Shown here one piece after another: positions 53,388 to 62,221 of a stretch of 64,000 nucleotides of DNA. Numbering within the stretch: position 1 is the stretch's first letter; the number at the start of each line of letters is the position of its first letter. The notes under the pieces were generated by a model that was given only the letters and a program-made list of their open reading frames with translations, did no database searches and was not told the DNA's origin. The translations under genes were made by a program, and so were the position numbers. This DNA is from Wandonia sp964447015. Its GTDB lineage: Bacteria; Bacteroidota; Bacteroidia; Flavobacteriales_D; Crocinitomicaceae. The stretch is from contig CAYUQU010000002.1 in the NCBI GenBank assembly GCA_964447015.1, positions 58,394-122,393 of the forward strand, in the 5' to 3' direction.

Positions 53388-54359
53388 TTAATTGCGACCA
53401 AAATAACTATCAGGAGTTATTTCACTAAGAATTTTATCCGCCAGCACATCGTTCAAAAGGAAATAACTTTCATGCGTCCAGCCACCTACATGTGGAGAAA
53501 GAATTACTTTTTCTGAAGCAATTAATTTACGAAACGTTTCGGGCATATTGCCTTCTTCAAACATATTCTCAAAACTTGCTTTCTCAAATTCGAGCACATC
53601 TAAACAGGCACCTAATACTTTTCCTGAATCAATAGCCGATAATAAATCAGAAGTTTGTACAATTTTTCCGCGAGAAAGATTGATGAGATAAATCGGTTTT
53701 ATAAATTTATTGAAAAAAGCTTCATCCGCCCAATACATGGTCTCTTCGTTTTGCGGTATGTGAAAGCTAACCACATCAGCTTCCTTGTATATTGACTCTA
53801 AGTCGCTTTCTTCGACCTGACCTAGACTGAAACCAGTTTTATACTTATCATACGCTAACACACGCACATCAAACCCTGAAAGTTTTCTGGCAAAAGCCTG
53901 TCCGTTATTTCCAAAACCTATTATTGCCACAGTTTTGCCATCAAGTTCCTCTCCTCTATTACCTTCTCTATCCCAAATTCCAGAACGCACTTCTTTATCT
54001 GCCTTGTTCAGGTTATTGAATAAACTCAACAACATTCCAAGCGCATGTTCAGCTACAGCATTTCTATTACCTTCTGGCGCATTAATAAGTGTAATTTTAC
54101 GTAACGCGCAATATTCCACATCAATATTTTCCATTCCTGCACCTGACCGCGCAATAAATTGAAGTTTTGGCGCATGTTGTAAAAGCTCTTTATCCATTCG
54201 AAAGCGAGAACGGATAACAACTCCAACGGCATCTTTTAAAATTGGAATGCATTTTTCCTTATCAAGTAAAGTTGCATCAATACAATCAAACCCAGCTTTC
54301 GAAAGTCGTTCTTCCAAAATTGGATGTACAGTATCGAGAAAAACTACAGATTTTGACAT
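53388..54359 (-). CDS. D-2-hydroxyacid dehydrogenase, phosphoglycerate dehydrogenase-like
   Basis: A 323-residue NAD-dependent dehydrogenase from ATG 54359 (MSKSVVFLDTVHP); a longer frame to 54422 would run into mgtE. The NAD motif is VAIIGFGNNGQAFARKL, and the catalytic residues are Arg in SRGKIV, Glu in LDVLEFEK and His in LSPHVGGWT. It could be a 3-phosphoglycerate dehydrogenase of serine synthesis, though it lacks an ACT domain, or another 2-hydroxyacid dehydrogenase. It lies 10 bases downstream of mgtE and is probably co-transcribed. Confidence 0.85.
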   Translation of the reverse strand: MSKSVVFLDTVHPILEERLSKAGFDCIDATLLDKEKCIPILKDAVGVVIRSRFRMDKELLQHAPKLQFIARSGAGMENIDVEYCALRKITLINAPEGNRNAVAEHALGMLLSLFNNLNKADKEVRSGIWDREGNRGEELDGKTVAIIGFGNNGQAFARKLSGFDVRVLAYDKYKTGFSLGQVEESDLESIYKEADVVSFHIPQNEETMYWADEAFFNKFIKPIYLINLSRGKIVQTSDLLSAIDSGKVLGACLDVLEFEKASFENMFEEGNMPETFRKLIASEKVILSPHVGGWTHESYFLLNDVLADKILSEITPDSYFGRN

Positions 54360-54369
54360 AGAGGTCAAC

Positions 54370-55719
54370 TTAATAAAGCAATAGACTAATAGCGAAATAT
54401 ACAAAAAGACCAACCACATCATTCAGCGTGGTGATAAAGGGACCTGTTGCTAGAGCGGGGTCAATATTGTATCTATTTAAAATTAAAGGAATCACCGTTC
54501 CAAAAAATGAGGCAAATAATATCACTGCAATAAGTGCAATACTCACCGTAAACCCAAGTCTTAAATCTTGATAAAAGATAAAATTAAACAAGAAAATAAG
54601 CGATGCGCAGATAAGCCCGTTCAACAAAGCAACCATTACTTCTTTCCGCAATCGCGTGCGCAAATCTGTTGATTTGAGTGTGTTATTTGCAAGACCTTGC
54701 ACAATTAATGCAGATGACTGCACCCCGACATTACCCGCCATTGCGGGAATAAGTGTAATATAAATTGCCAGCATCGCATGGAGAGCAATTTGAGGTTCAA
54801 AGGTCTTGATCACTTGTGCACCTAACAATCCACCAAATAACGCAATAACGAGCCAAGGCAAACGAGCACGAGTAAGTCTGAAAATACTTGATCGCGCTTC
54901 CACACTTCCCGAGATACCAGAAGCCATTTGGTAATCTTTTTCAGCTTCTTCTTGAATTACATCGATAATATCATCAATGGTAATTCGACCGATTAATTTA
55001 TTTTGTCTGTCAACAACAGGAATACTTTCGAGGTTATACTTACTCATCAACTGCGCTACCATTTCTTTACTCTCGTGCGCTTTTACTGAGATAATATTCT
55101 TGCTATTGTAGAGATCTTCAATCAATGCTTTTGGAGAAGCAAAAAGTAACCGTTTAAGCGATAGTAACCCTACAAGCTCATTTTTATCATCTACGACATA
55201 GATTGTATACACTTTTTCGACTTCTTCAGCCTGACGGCGCAATTCAGCAATACAACGCATTACAGACCAATTCATCTGAGCGCGTATAAACTCTTTTTGC
55301 ATCAGACCCCCTGCGGAATCTTCGTCATAGTTAAGAAGGTCGACAATCTCAGAAGCAATTTCTTCATCCTCAATTTGAGAGATTACCTCTTCTTGAATTT
55401 CATCAGATAATTCACCAAGGATATCCGCGGCATCATCTGAATCTAGTTGCTCGATCTGTTCAGCAATTTCTTTTGAAGATAGAATTTTCAGGAAACGTTC
55501 TCGCACGTCATCCTCAAGCTCCATTAACACATCGGCACCAAGCTCATCATCTAAAAGAGAGAACACATATTTTGCCTCAAGTGCGTCAAGTTCATCAATG
55601 ATTTCTGCAATATCAGCAGCGTGCAAATCAACAAAAGAGTCTTCAATAAAGACACTATCCCCTTGCTCTACAGCTAGACGGATTTGCTCAAGAAAGTCTT
55701 TTGTTAATTCAAATGCCAT
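54370..55719 (-). CDS. mgtE: Magnesium transporter MgtE
   Basis: A 449-residue Mg2+ channel/transporter with an N-terminal helical MgtE_N domain (about 10-130), a CBS pair (about 135-255, including DLYNSKNIISVKAHESKEMVAQLMSKYNLESIPVVD), and a five-helix pore domain (about 285-449). IPAMAGNVGVQSSALIVQGLA and DPALATGPFITTLNDVVG are the conserved pore motifs. Mg2+ binding to the acidic N/CBS region closes the channel in characterised members. Start ATG 55719. Confidence 0.95.
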   Translation of the reverse strand: MAFELTKDFLEQIRLAVEQGDSVFIEDSFVDLHAADIAEIIDELDALEAKYVFSLLDDELGADVLMELEDDVRERFLKILSSKEIAEQIEQLDSDDAADILGELSDEIQEEVISQIEDEEIASEIVDLLNYDEDSAGGLMQKEFIRAQMNWSVMRCIAELRRQAEEVEKVYTIYVVDDKNELVGLLSLKRLLFASPKALIEDLYNSKNIISVKAHESKEMVAQLMSKYNLESIPVVDRQNKLIGRITIDDIIDVIQEEAEKDYQMASGISGSVEARSSIFRLTRARLPWLVIALFGGLLGAQVIKTFEPQIALHAMLAIYITLIPAMAGNVGVQSSALIVQGLANNTLKSTDLRTRLRKEVMVALLNGLICASLIFLFNFIFYQDLRLGFTVSIALIAVILFASFFGTVIPLILNRYNIDPALATGPFITTLNDVVGLFVYFAISLLLY

Positions 55720-55963
55720 TACAAAAATTTGTACAAAGTTACTTTATTTGTCGGAAACTGAGTCCAATTCAATACACTCTTGTCTATAAACACCCTCAAA
55801 GTATCAATCTTATTGTTAAATTCATTCCTCCAATGATTTTGAAAAAACTAAGTAATAAAGTGTTAAGTAAATTAAGAGATGACAATCCCTGTTAAAAAAC
55901 GTTAAGCACAGCATATTAACAATATAAATGAGTTTTTTTGTTAAATTAAACTGATTAGACAAA

Positions 55964-57574
55964 TTGAATAGAAAACGACAATATCTTATTATCTCTGTTA
56001 TCAGTGTTGCTTTGATTACCTTAATTGCTCTACAGTTTTTTTGGGTAAAGGAGGCGATGAATCAAGAGGTCACCAAGTTTAACGAGAAGTCTGCCACAAT
56101 TCTTGAACGTGTCGCCCTAAGACATGAGAAAGCTGAAGAATACAGAAAATATCAAAACTTGCTCAATATAAACTTCGAGGGCAAATACCAGGACATGCTT
56201 CGTCAAGAATTTCAAAGTGCTTTGTCAATAAAGGAGAAAGTTGAAATCAGAGATACAGTGATAAATGTTGGTGGAAAAGAACTTAATTACCTTATCATTA
56301 CGGGAAGAGCAATTGACACATTAACTGACATTGAAGTTCAACACCGTGTTCTTGCTAAAAATGTAAAAGAATTTCACGAGTTAATTTCTCCCGAAAATAG
56401 TTTTACGACTATTGATACAACTGGGCGAACAGTTGAATGGGACACTGAAGAAGCACAAAATTTATTTCGAAAATCTAAATACATTAATGATTTAATGGTT
56501 CAGGCTTTTCGCGAAGATTTGTTTATGAAGTCTTCCGAACGCATTGATTTAATTCTATTAGATTCTATCCTTCTTGATGAGTTGAATTTAGGTGAACTGA
56601 AAACTTCTTATAAGTATCGTGTAATTGATCACGAGGGCAACTCACTTAACCCTAATAGCGAAATCCATAATTATAATGCTCAGCTTTCTGATAACAACTA
56701 CTCTGTCCAGCTTTTTCCAGCCGATTTATTTCATGAACCGCTCTATATTGAAGTCCTCTTTCCTGATAGAGTGGTTTTCCTCTGGCAAAAATTATGGGGT
56801 GTTATAACCATTGCGGTATTGGTCGTAATCATTATGGTTGTATCATTTTGGTTAATGTACAAGACACTTTTAACTCAACGCAATTTATCTGAAATGAAGA
56901 CCGATTTCATTTCGAACATGACTCATGAATTTAAAACACCTATTTCTACCATTGCACTGGCTTGCGAAGCATTAAGGGATGGAGACATGAACAGCGGAGC
57001 CGATATCTCGAACCCATATATTGGCATGATACAAGAAGAGAACGTTAGGCTCGAATCATTAGTTGAAAATATTTTGCAAATGGCTGTAATTGAAAAAGGT
57101 GAATTAAAGCTAAACTTCGAAGAAATTGATTTTAACTCAATGGTTCACTCTGTTCTTAATAAAGTAAAATTACGCACAGAATCACTTGGAGGAACTTTAT
57201 TGAATGAAGTTGCCATTGGATCAGCTATGGTGAGTGGTGACAAGTTTCATCTCACCAATGTCGTCAATAATTTATTGGATAACGCCATTAAATATTGTGA
57301 CAAAATTCCTGTTATACGGGCTAAAACTTACATCCTTGACGGTTTTATAATTTTGGAGATCTCAGACAACGGAATTGGAATGAAAAAAGAGCATATCTCA
57401 AAAATTTTTGATAAATTGTACCGTATTCCAACTGGCAATGTGCACAATGTAAAAGGATTTGGTATGGGACTTAGTTATGTAAAGTCCGTAATTGAAATGC
57501 ATAAAGGTGAAATCGAGGTAGAGAGTCACTATGGGGAGGGCTCTACTTTTAGACTAAAACTAATGAAATTATGA
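55964..57574 (+). CDS. Sensor histidine kinase, RprX-like
   Basis: A 536-residue kinase with helix 1 at about 8-27, a ~240-residue periplasmic sensor region, helix 2 at about 278-302, and HisKA/HATPase domains. The H-box NMTHEFKTP has His321. NLLDNAIKYCD, SDNGIGM and KGFGMGLSYVK are the N, G1 and G2 boxes. The start is TTG 55964, because the next in-frame ATG would remove the first helix. It overlaps the response regulator gene by ATGA. The layout and partner match Bacteroidota RprX; its signal is unknown. Confidence 0.9.
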   Translation: MNRKRQYLIISVISVALITLIALQFFWVKEAMNQEVTKFNEKSATILERVALRHEKAEEYRKYQNLLNINFEGKYQDMLRQEFQSALSIKEKVEIRDTVINVGGKELNYLIITGRAIDTLTDIEVQHRVLAKNVKEFHELISPENSFTTIDTTGRTVEWDTEEAQNLFRKSKYINDLMVQAFREDLFMKSSERIDLILLDSILLDELNLGELKTSYKYRVIDHEGNSLNPNSEIHNYNAQLSDNNYSVQLFPADLFHEPLYIEVLFPDRVVFLWQKLWGVITIAVLVVIIMVVSFWLMYKTLLTQRNLSEMKTDFISNMTHEFKTPISTIALACEALRDGDMNSGADISNPYIGMIQEENVRLESLVENILQMAVIEKGELKLNFEEIDFNSMVHSVLNKVKLRTESLGGTLLNEVAIGSAMVSGDKFHLTNVVNNLLDNAIKYCDKIPVIRAKTYILDGFIILEISDNGIGMKKEHISKIFDKLYRIPTGNVHNVKGFGMGLSYVKSVIEMHKGEIEVESHYGEGSTFRLKLMKL

Positions 57575-58257
57575 GTAAACAAAGAATCTTACTCGCAGAA
57601 GATGACGAGAATTTAGGTAAATTACTTACTTCCTTTTTAAACGCTAAGGGGTTTGAAACTGATTTAGCTGTTGATGGGAAGAAAGCATTGGACAGGTTCC
57701 ATTCCAAACAATATGACTTTGTGATACTTGATGTCATGATGCCTGTTATGGATGGATTTTCTGTTGCAGCAGATATCAGAGGTGTTGACAAAAACATCCC
57801 TATTATCTTTCTTACAGCAAAGTCAATGAAGGATGATAAATTAAAAGGATTTGAAATTGGTGCAGATGACTATCTCACTAAACCTTTCTCAATGGAGGAG
57901 CTACTCGCACGTATTACGGCAGTAAATAAACGTGCAAACCCAAAAGATAATTCACAAATAAATTTATTCGAACTTGGCTCGGCAAAATTCAACCCTATAA
58001 CACGGATTCTTTATATTGCAGATGAGGAGCGGAAACTAACAACAAAAGAAAGTCAGTTACTTAATCTTCTTTGCAAGAATCAAGGTGAGGTTTTGGATAG
58101 GCAAGCGGCCTTGCGTTCTATCTGGGGCGACGATAATTATTTCAACGGACGTTCGATGGATGTGTACATCGCCAAATTGAGAAAGTTACTGAAAGAAGAA
58201 GAACGTATCGAAATTTTAAATATCCACGGAAAAGGGTTTCGATTACTTATAAATTAA
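57571..58257 (+). CDS. OmpR-family response regulator, RprY-like
   Basis: A 228-residue regulator with a receiver domain (phospho-acceptor Asp54 in VILDVMMP, Lys in YLTKPFSMEEL) and a C-terminal winged helix (RKLTTKESQLLNLLCKNQGEVLDR, SMDVYIAKLRKLL). It closely follows the RprY pattern of Bacteroides (ILLAEDDENLG, PIIFLTAKS). It is translationally coupled to the kinase. Targets are unknown; the tonB gene 108 bases downstream is a possible member of the same transcript. Confidence 0.92.
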   Translation: MSKQRILLAEDDENLGKLLTSFLNAKGFETDLAVDGKKALDRFHSKQYDFVILDVMMPVMDGFSVAADIRGVDKNIPIIFLTAKSMKDDKLKGFEIGADDYLTKPFSMEELLARITAVNKRANPKDNSQINLFELGSAKFNPITRILYIADEERKLTTKESQLLNLLCKNQGEVLDRQAALRSIWGDDNYFNGRSMDVYIAKLRKLLKEEERIEILNIHGKGFRLLIN

Positions 58258-58365
58258 CAAATAATTAACATTTTCACCCTTCTGAATCGCTTTATTCACA
58301 AAGGATACAGGCTTTGGCACAAAGATTGAAAGTAGATTTTCAATGTTTAATTAAAATCTATTAGT

Positions 58366-59052
58366 ATGATCGCAAAAAAAGATCCGAAGTTGAACTTCGA
58401 AAAAAAGCGGTTCGTGTTTTTCCAAGTTGGATTAATCACAGCCGGAACAATGATGTTGGTAGCCTTTAGATGGTCTACCCCAGTTGACAACCAAATAACG
58501 GAAGTTATTGAAACTAAAGTTCAAGCCGACCCGCTTTATGAACTTGTGGACAAACCCGAGCCACAAAAACCTGATCCACAAGTTGAGCGAACGATTTCGA
58601 CTCCAATAATCTCAGATGAAGTCAATCCTGTTGACAAGTTGAAAGACGAAGGGAAAATCGAACCCTTCATCGATCCTCTTGACATAAAAATTGGGACATC
58701 GACTAAAACTCCACCTAAAGATGGTATTACAGATCAAGATACCTTTGAATTTGTGGAAAAACAACCAGAGTTCAACGGTGGAGATGAAGCCATGATGGCC
58801 TATTTCAGAAAAACAATGAAGTATCCTGAAATATCGGCTCAATTAGGAGAACAAGGACGTGTTTATGTAAAATTTCTTGTGAATAAAGACGGGACTATCA
58901 CAGATGTCAAAATTGAAAAAGGGGTAACTCGTGAATTAGACAATGAGGCATTGCGTGTAGTTAAAAAAATGCCTAACTGGATTCCAGGAAAACAACGTGG
59001 AAGACCTGTAAATGTTTGGTATATCGTGCCAATCAATTTTACCTTGAAATAA
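58366..59052 (+). CDS. Energy transducer TonB
   Basis: A 228-residue inner-membrane protein with helix FVFFQVGLITAGTMMLVAF (17-36), a Pro/Lys/Asp-rich periplasmic spacer (PEPQKPDPQ), and a C-terminal TonB domain (about 130-228; GRVYVKFLVNKDGTITDVKI, NEALRVVKKMPNWIPGKQRG, PINFTLK). It couples ExbBD energy to outer-membrane transporters. No exbBD or receptor gene is adjacent. Ends in a strong bidirectional terminator. Confidence 0.92.
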   Translation: MIAKKDPKLNFEKKRFVFFQVGLITAGTMMLVAFRWSTPVDNQITEVIETKVQADPLYELVDKPEPQKPDPQVERTISTPIISDEVNPVDKLKDEGKIEPFIDPLDIKIGTSTKTPPKDGITDQDTFEFVEKQPEFNGGDEAMMAYFRKTMKYPEISAQLGEQGRVYVKFLVNKDGTITDVKIEKGVTRELDNEALRVVKKMPNWIPGKQRGRPVNVWYIVPINFTLK

Positions 59053-59069
59053 CAAAACCGATCGCAAAA

Positions 59070-59108
59070 AATAGCAAAGCCGCCCTGTTTCAGAGCGGCT
59101 TTGTTATT
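59070..59108. terminator. Bidirectional terminator between tonB and fumC
   Basis: CAAAGCCGC (59075-59083) pairs with GCGGCTTTG (59095-59103); the stem extends through AATA/TATT with one mismatch to about 14 pairs. A-rich and T-rich flanks allow it to serve both convergent genes. Confidence 0.85.
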
Positions 59109-59123
59109 TACATTTCACTAATT

Positions 59124-60518
59124 CTATAAAGATCCAATCATCTTAGAAGGTACTACCCACTCATCGTATTCCTCTTCAGTTAAATAACCGAGGCGTACTG
59201 CTTCTTCTTTCAGCGTTGTGCCGTTCTCGTGAGCCGTGTTTGCTATTTCAGCAGCCTTATAATAACCAATTTTAGTATTTAGCGCTGTAACTAGCATCAA
59301 TGAACTGTTAACAAGCTCATCAATTCTACGGTAATTTGGCTCTATTCCTTGTGCACAGTGTTCATCAAATGACACACATGCATCTCCAATCAATTCTGCC
59401 GATTGAAGTAAATTGTAAGCCATCATTGGTTTAAATACATTTAACTCATAGTGACCTTGCGTTCCACCAACAGTTACCGCCACATCATTACCCATAACTT
59501 GAGCACAAACCATGGTCAATGCTTCACACTGAGTTGGGTTTACTTTACCTGGCATGATAGAAGAACCTGGCTCGTTCGCAGGGATGATAAGCTCGCCAAT
59601 TCCCGAACGTGGACCTGAAGCCATCATTCTAATATCGTTTGCAATTTTATTCAATGATACAGCTAATTGTTTCAATGCACCGTGAGTTTCCACAATAGCA
59701 TCGTGAGCTGCAAGGGCTTCAAATTTATTTTCCGCTGTTATAAATGGTAAACCTGTGAACTCAGCAATTTTCTTCGCTACAAGTTCAGAATAGCCTTTTG
59801 GAGTGTTAATTCCCGTTCCAACAGCAGTTCCTCCTAACGCAACTTCTGCCAAGTGAGGAAGTGTATTATTTAACGCGCGCAAACCATGATCAAGTTGTGA
59901 AACATATCCTGAAAACTCTTGACCAAGCGTAAGTGGAGTCGCATCCATCAAGTGCGTACGACCTATTTTCACTACATTCATAAATTCCTTCGCCTTGCTT
60001 GCCAACGTATCTCGAAGTTGTTGAACTCCTGGAATTGTTTTATCCACAACCATTTTGTAAGATGCAATATGCATTCCTGTAGGAAAAGTGTCGTTAGACG
60101 ATTGAGATTTATTCACGTCATCGTTTGGTTGAAGTGTTTTTTCACCTTCGCCCATCTTCTTTCCTGCAATAACATGCGCTCGATTGGCAATTACTTCATT
60201 GCAATTCATGTTAGATTGCGTTCCTGAACCTGTTTGCCAAATTACAAGTGGAAATTGATCATCATGTTGTCCAATGAGAATTTCATCACATACTTGCGAT
60301 ATTAAATCTCTTTTCACTGGTTCAAGTACACCTAATTCACAATTTGCATGTGCAGCAGCTTTCTTCAAATAAGCAAACCCGTATATAATTTCTTTGGGCA
60401 TCGATCCAGAAGGTCCAATTTTGAAATTATTTCGTGAACGTTCGGTTTGAGCACCCCAATATTTATCTGCGGGAACCTTAACTTCACCCATAGTATCTTT
60501 TTCAATACGATATTCCAT
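59124..60518 (-). CDS. fumC: Class II fumarate hydratase
   Basis: A 464-residue TCA-cycle enzyme that hydrates fumarate to L-malate as an iron-free tetramer. The superfamily signature GSSIMPGKVNP is intact. TGSGTQSNMNCNEVIANRA, QSSNDTFPTGMHIA and GRTHLMDATPLTLGQEFSGY complete the active site. Length and start match the family. A near-perfect promoter is at 60574-60603. Confidence 0.97.
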   Translation of the reverse strand: MEYRIEKDTMGEVKVPADKYWGAQTERSRNNFKIGPSGSMPKEIIYGFAYLKKAAAHANCELGVLEPVKRDLISQVCDEILIGQHDDQFPLVIWQTGSGTQSNMNCNEVIANRAHVIAGKKMGEGEKTLQPNDDVNKSQSSNDTFPTGMHIASYKMVVDKTIPGVQQLRDTLASKAKEFMNVVKIGRTHLMDATPLTLGQEFSGYVSQLDHGLRALNNTLPHLAEVALGGTAVGTGINTPKGYSELVAKKIAEFTGLPFITAENKFEALAAHDAIVETHGALKQLAVSLNKIANDIRMMASGPRSGIGELIIPANEPGSSIMPGKVNPTQCEALTMVCAQVMGNDVAVTVGGTQGHYELNVFKPMMAYNLLQSAELIGDACVSFDEHCAQGIEPNYRRIDELVNSSLMLVTALNTKIGYYKAAEIANTAHENGTTLKEEAVRLGYLTEEEYDEWVVPSKMIGSL

Positions 60519-60573
60519 AAATTTTTACTTGTAAATGTGATTTATTTATTACTTTTACGCCGTTGAGCGATCA

Positions 60574-60603
60574 CAAATGTAATAAAAAGATAGTTTGACA
60601 AAA
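60574..60603 (-). promoter_or_regulatory. Promoter of fumC
   Basis: The minus strand has TTTTG (60603-60599), 17 bases, then TACATTTG (60581-60574). This is the best -33/-7 pair seen in the window. Confidence 0.65.
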
Positions 60604-60671
60604 GATATTGATACGGCTTTTTCCCAGTCGTTGGAATAGGGGAATAAAGACTTTAATACAAAATTTGAATT

Positions 60672-60836
60672 ATGACAGTTTTAGGTATTGTACTCTTCTT
60701 TTTAATTGGCGGGATGGCTTTTTGGATGTTGTTATTCCTTTTAGGATTTGCAGTTCCATATTGGATTACATTAGGTTTAATGCAATCACTACGTCCAAAG
60801 CGTGTTTTTGATGAGAAAGAAGAAATTGAAGAATAA
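60672..60836 (+). CDS. Small membrane protein, 54 residues
   Basis: An ATG at 60672 opens a 54-codon frame ending at TAA 60834-60836. It encodes a hydrophobic stretch of about 35 residues (MTVLGIVLFFLIGGMAFWML...), enough for one long or two short helices, then a basic-to-acidic tail (SLRPKRVFDEKEEIEE). This positive-inside pattern and the strong terminator right after its stop support a real gene. It stands divergent to fumC. No family is recognised. Confidence 0.6.
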   Translation: MTVLGIVLFFLIGGMAFWMLLFLLGFAVPYWITLGLMQSLRPKRVFDEKEEIEE

Positions 60837-60855
60837 AAGATTATTATAGAAATTT

Positions 60856-60884
60856 AAAAAAGCGACATCTAGTGTCGCTTTTTT
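60856..60884. terminator. Bidirectional terminator
   Basis: AAAAAAGCGACA (60856-60867) pairs perfectly with TGTCGCTTTTTT (60873-60884) around a 5-base loop. It serves the small membrane protein gene on the plus strand and the thioredoxin gene on the minus strand, whose stop codon abuts it. Confidence 0.9.
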
Positions 60885-61192
60885 TATTTTACAGCTTCAA
60901 GAGCGTTTTCTATCTCTCCAATGATTTCTTCTTTTGACAATACACCTTGGGTTCGCCAAAGAATTTGACCACTTTTAAATAATAAAAAGGAAGGAACTGC
61001 TACGATCTTATATTTAGCTGTCGCATCGACATTCAGATCTGCATCAACTTTTAACACGCGAAATGAGTTTTCATAAAGTTCTTTCAACTCATCTAATATC
61101 GCTAGTGTTTTTTGACAAGGCTCATACCATTCTGCATAAAACTCAACCAAAACCGGTGTATCGCCTTTAATTATAGCTTTAAATTCACTCAT
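60884..61192 (-). CDS. Thioredoxin-family protein lacking the first active-site Cys
   Basis: A 102-residue thioredoxin-fold protein from ATG 61192 (a start at 61204 would add MFSI). VLVEFYAEW, the cis-Pro loop AVPSFLLFKSGQ and overall length are those of a plain thioredoxin. The WCGPC motif reads WYEPC, so only Cys26 remains and the attacking cysteine position is Tyr23. It therefore cannot work as a normal dithiol reductant. TGT to TAT is a single base change, but Gly to Glu is also altered, which argues against a sequencing error. It lies 17 bases after a DUF983 gene. Confidence 0.85.
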   Translation of the reverse strand: MSEFKAIIKGDTPVLVEFYAEWYEPCQKTLAILDELKELYENSFRVLKVDADLNVDATAKYKIVAVPSFLLFKSGQILWRTQGVLSKEEIIGEIENALEAVK

Positions 61193-61209
61193 AATTGAAA
61201 ACATACTTA

Positions 61210-61620
61210 TTATTCACCAACTAATTTGCCTGAATTCTTCTTCTTGTAATCTGGATTGTACTTTGTAAATATTTTCATCCAAAGAAGTCTGCTTCCTCGA
61301 TAAGTAATTGGGGCAAGAAGTACAACTACAAGAATAATGTTAATGATGTAATTGTAATATTCTGCATTTGGCCAAAACCAGTAAGTCAAAAGAAAAGTAG
61401 CAACTGAAAATGCAACGGTCATTGCATACGAAACATACATTGCACCGTAGAAAAATCCGTTTTCAATTTCATACTTATGCCCACAAACCGAACATTTGTC
61501 GTGCATCTTATCAAATTCTTTGATGTTGTATACTTTATTAGACGTAAACACATCCCCTTCGTGACACACAGGGCATTTAGCCTTAAACACACTGTAAACC
61601 ATACTCTCTTTGTATCCCAT
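61210..61620 (-). CDS. DUF983 family membrane protein
   Basis: A 136-residue protein with two N-terminal zinc-ribbon-like CxxC pairs (CPVCHEGDVF and CSVCGHKYE) and two membrane helices (about 62-80 and 88-108). ENGFFYGAMYVSYA is the DUF983 signature. Function unknown. Close spacing to the thioredoxin-like gene downstream suggests co-transcription. Confidence 0.88.
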   Translation of the reverse strand: MGYKESMVYSVFKAKCPVCHEGDVFTSNKVYNIKEFDKMHDKCSVCGHKYEIENGFFYGAMYVSYAMTVAFSVATFLLTYWFWPNAEYYNYIINIILVVVLLAPITYRGSRLLWMKIFTKYNPDYKKKNSGKLVGE

Positions 61621-61710
61621 TACTTCTACAATTGATAATGTTCTACAAAGTTAAATAGTATTTGGAGTAAAAAAAGTGATTTTTGTCACTATACAGAAAT
61701 ATATACCAAT

Positions 61711-61745
61711 AAAAATGCCACTCAACTTGTGAATGGCATTTTTTT
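61711..61745 (-). terminator. Terminator after the YqeY-family gene
   Basis: AAAAATGCCACTCA (61711-61724) and TGAATGGCATTTTT (61730-61743) pair over 14 bases with one mismatch or G-U, with T-runs on either strand. It lies 30 bases past the stop at 61774. Confidence 0.8.
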
Positions 61746-61773
61746 AAAAACATTAAACTATGGAAGAGTTTAA

Positions 61774-62220
61774 CTACTTTGCTAATTCTTCTTTTACAAG
61801 AGCAGAGATGAGTTTACCATCAGCTTTACCTGCCAATTCCTTAGATAAAGGCCCCATCACTTTCCCCATGTCCTGAGGTCCAGCAGCGCCAACCTGCGCA
61901 ATTTTATCTCGCACAGCTTTGCGCACATCATCTTCAGACATCATTTCAGGCATATACGCTTTAATGATTTCTGCTTGCTGCAATTCTTCTTGAGCCAAAT
62001 CATCACGGTTTTGAGTCTTATACAACTCGTATGTCTCCATACGTTGCTTAAAGAGTTTCACCACGATTTTCACTCCCGCTTCATCTGTAACCTCACCTGA
62101 TCCTGAAGTAGCTTCAAGCATAAGTTTGGACTTAATGTCGCGAAGCGCAGCTAATTTTTCTTTGTCTTTAGCAAGCATCGCCTGCTTTATATCGTTGTTT
62201 ATTTTTTCTGTTAATGTCAT
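61774..62220 (-). CDS. GatB/YqeY domain protein
   Basis: A 148-residue helical protein matching the YqeY family, which resembles the tRNA-binding tail of the amidotransferase subunit GatB. MTLTEKINNDIKQAMLAKDKEKLAALRDIKSKL, a YMPEMMSEDDVR motif and the terminal GKVMGPLSKELAGKADGKLIS are typical. Function is not established. It begins one base after the ftsZ stop and is in the ftsA-ftsZ transcript. Confidence 0.92.
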   Translation of the reverse strand: MTLTEKINNDIKQAMLAKDKEKLAALRDIKSKLMLEATSGSGEVTDEAGVKIVVKLFKQRMETYELYKTQNRDDLAQEELQQAEIIKAYMPEMMSEDDVRKAVRDKIAQVGAAGPQDMGKVMGPLSKELAGKADGKLISALVKEELAK

Positions 62221-62221
62221 A

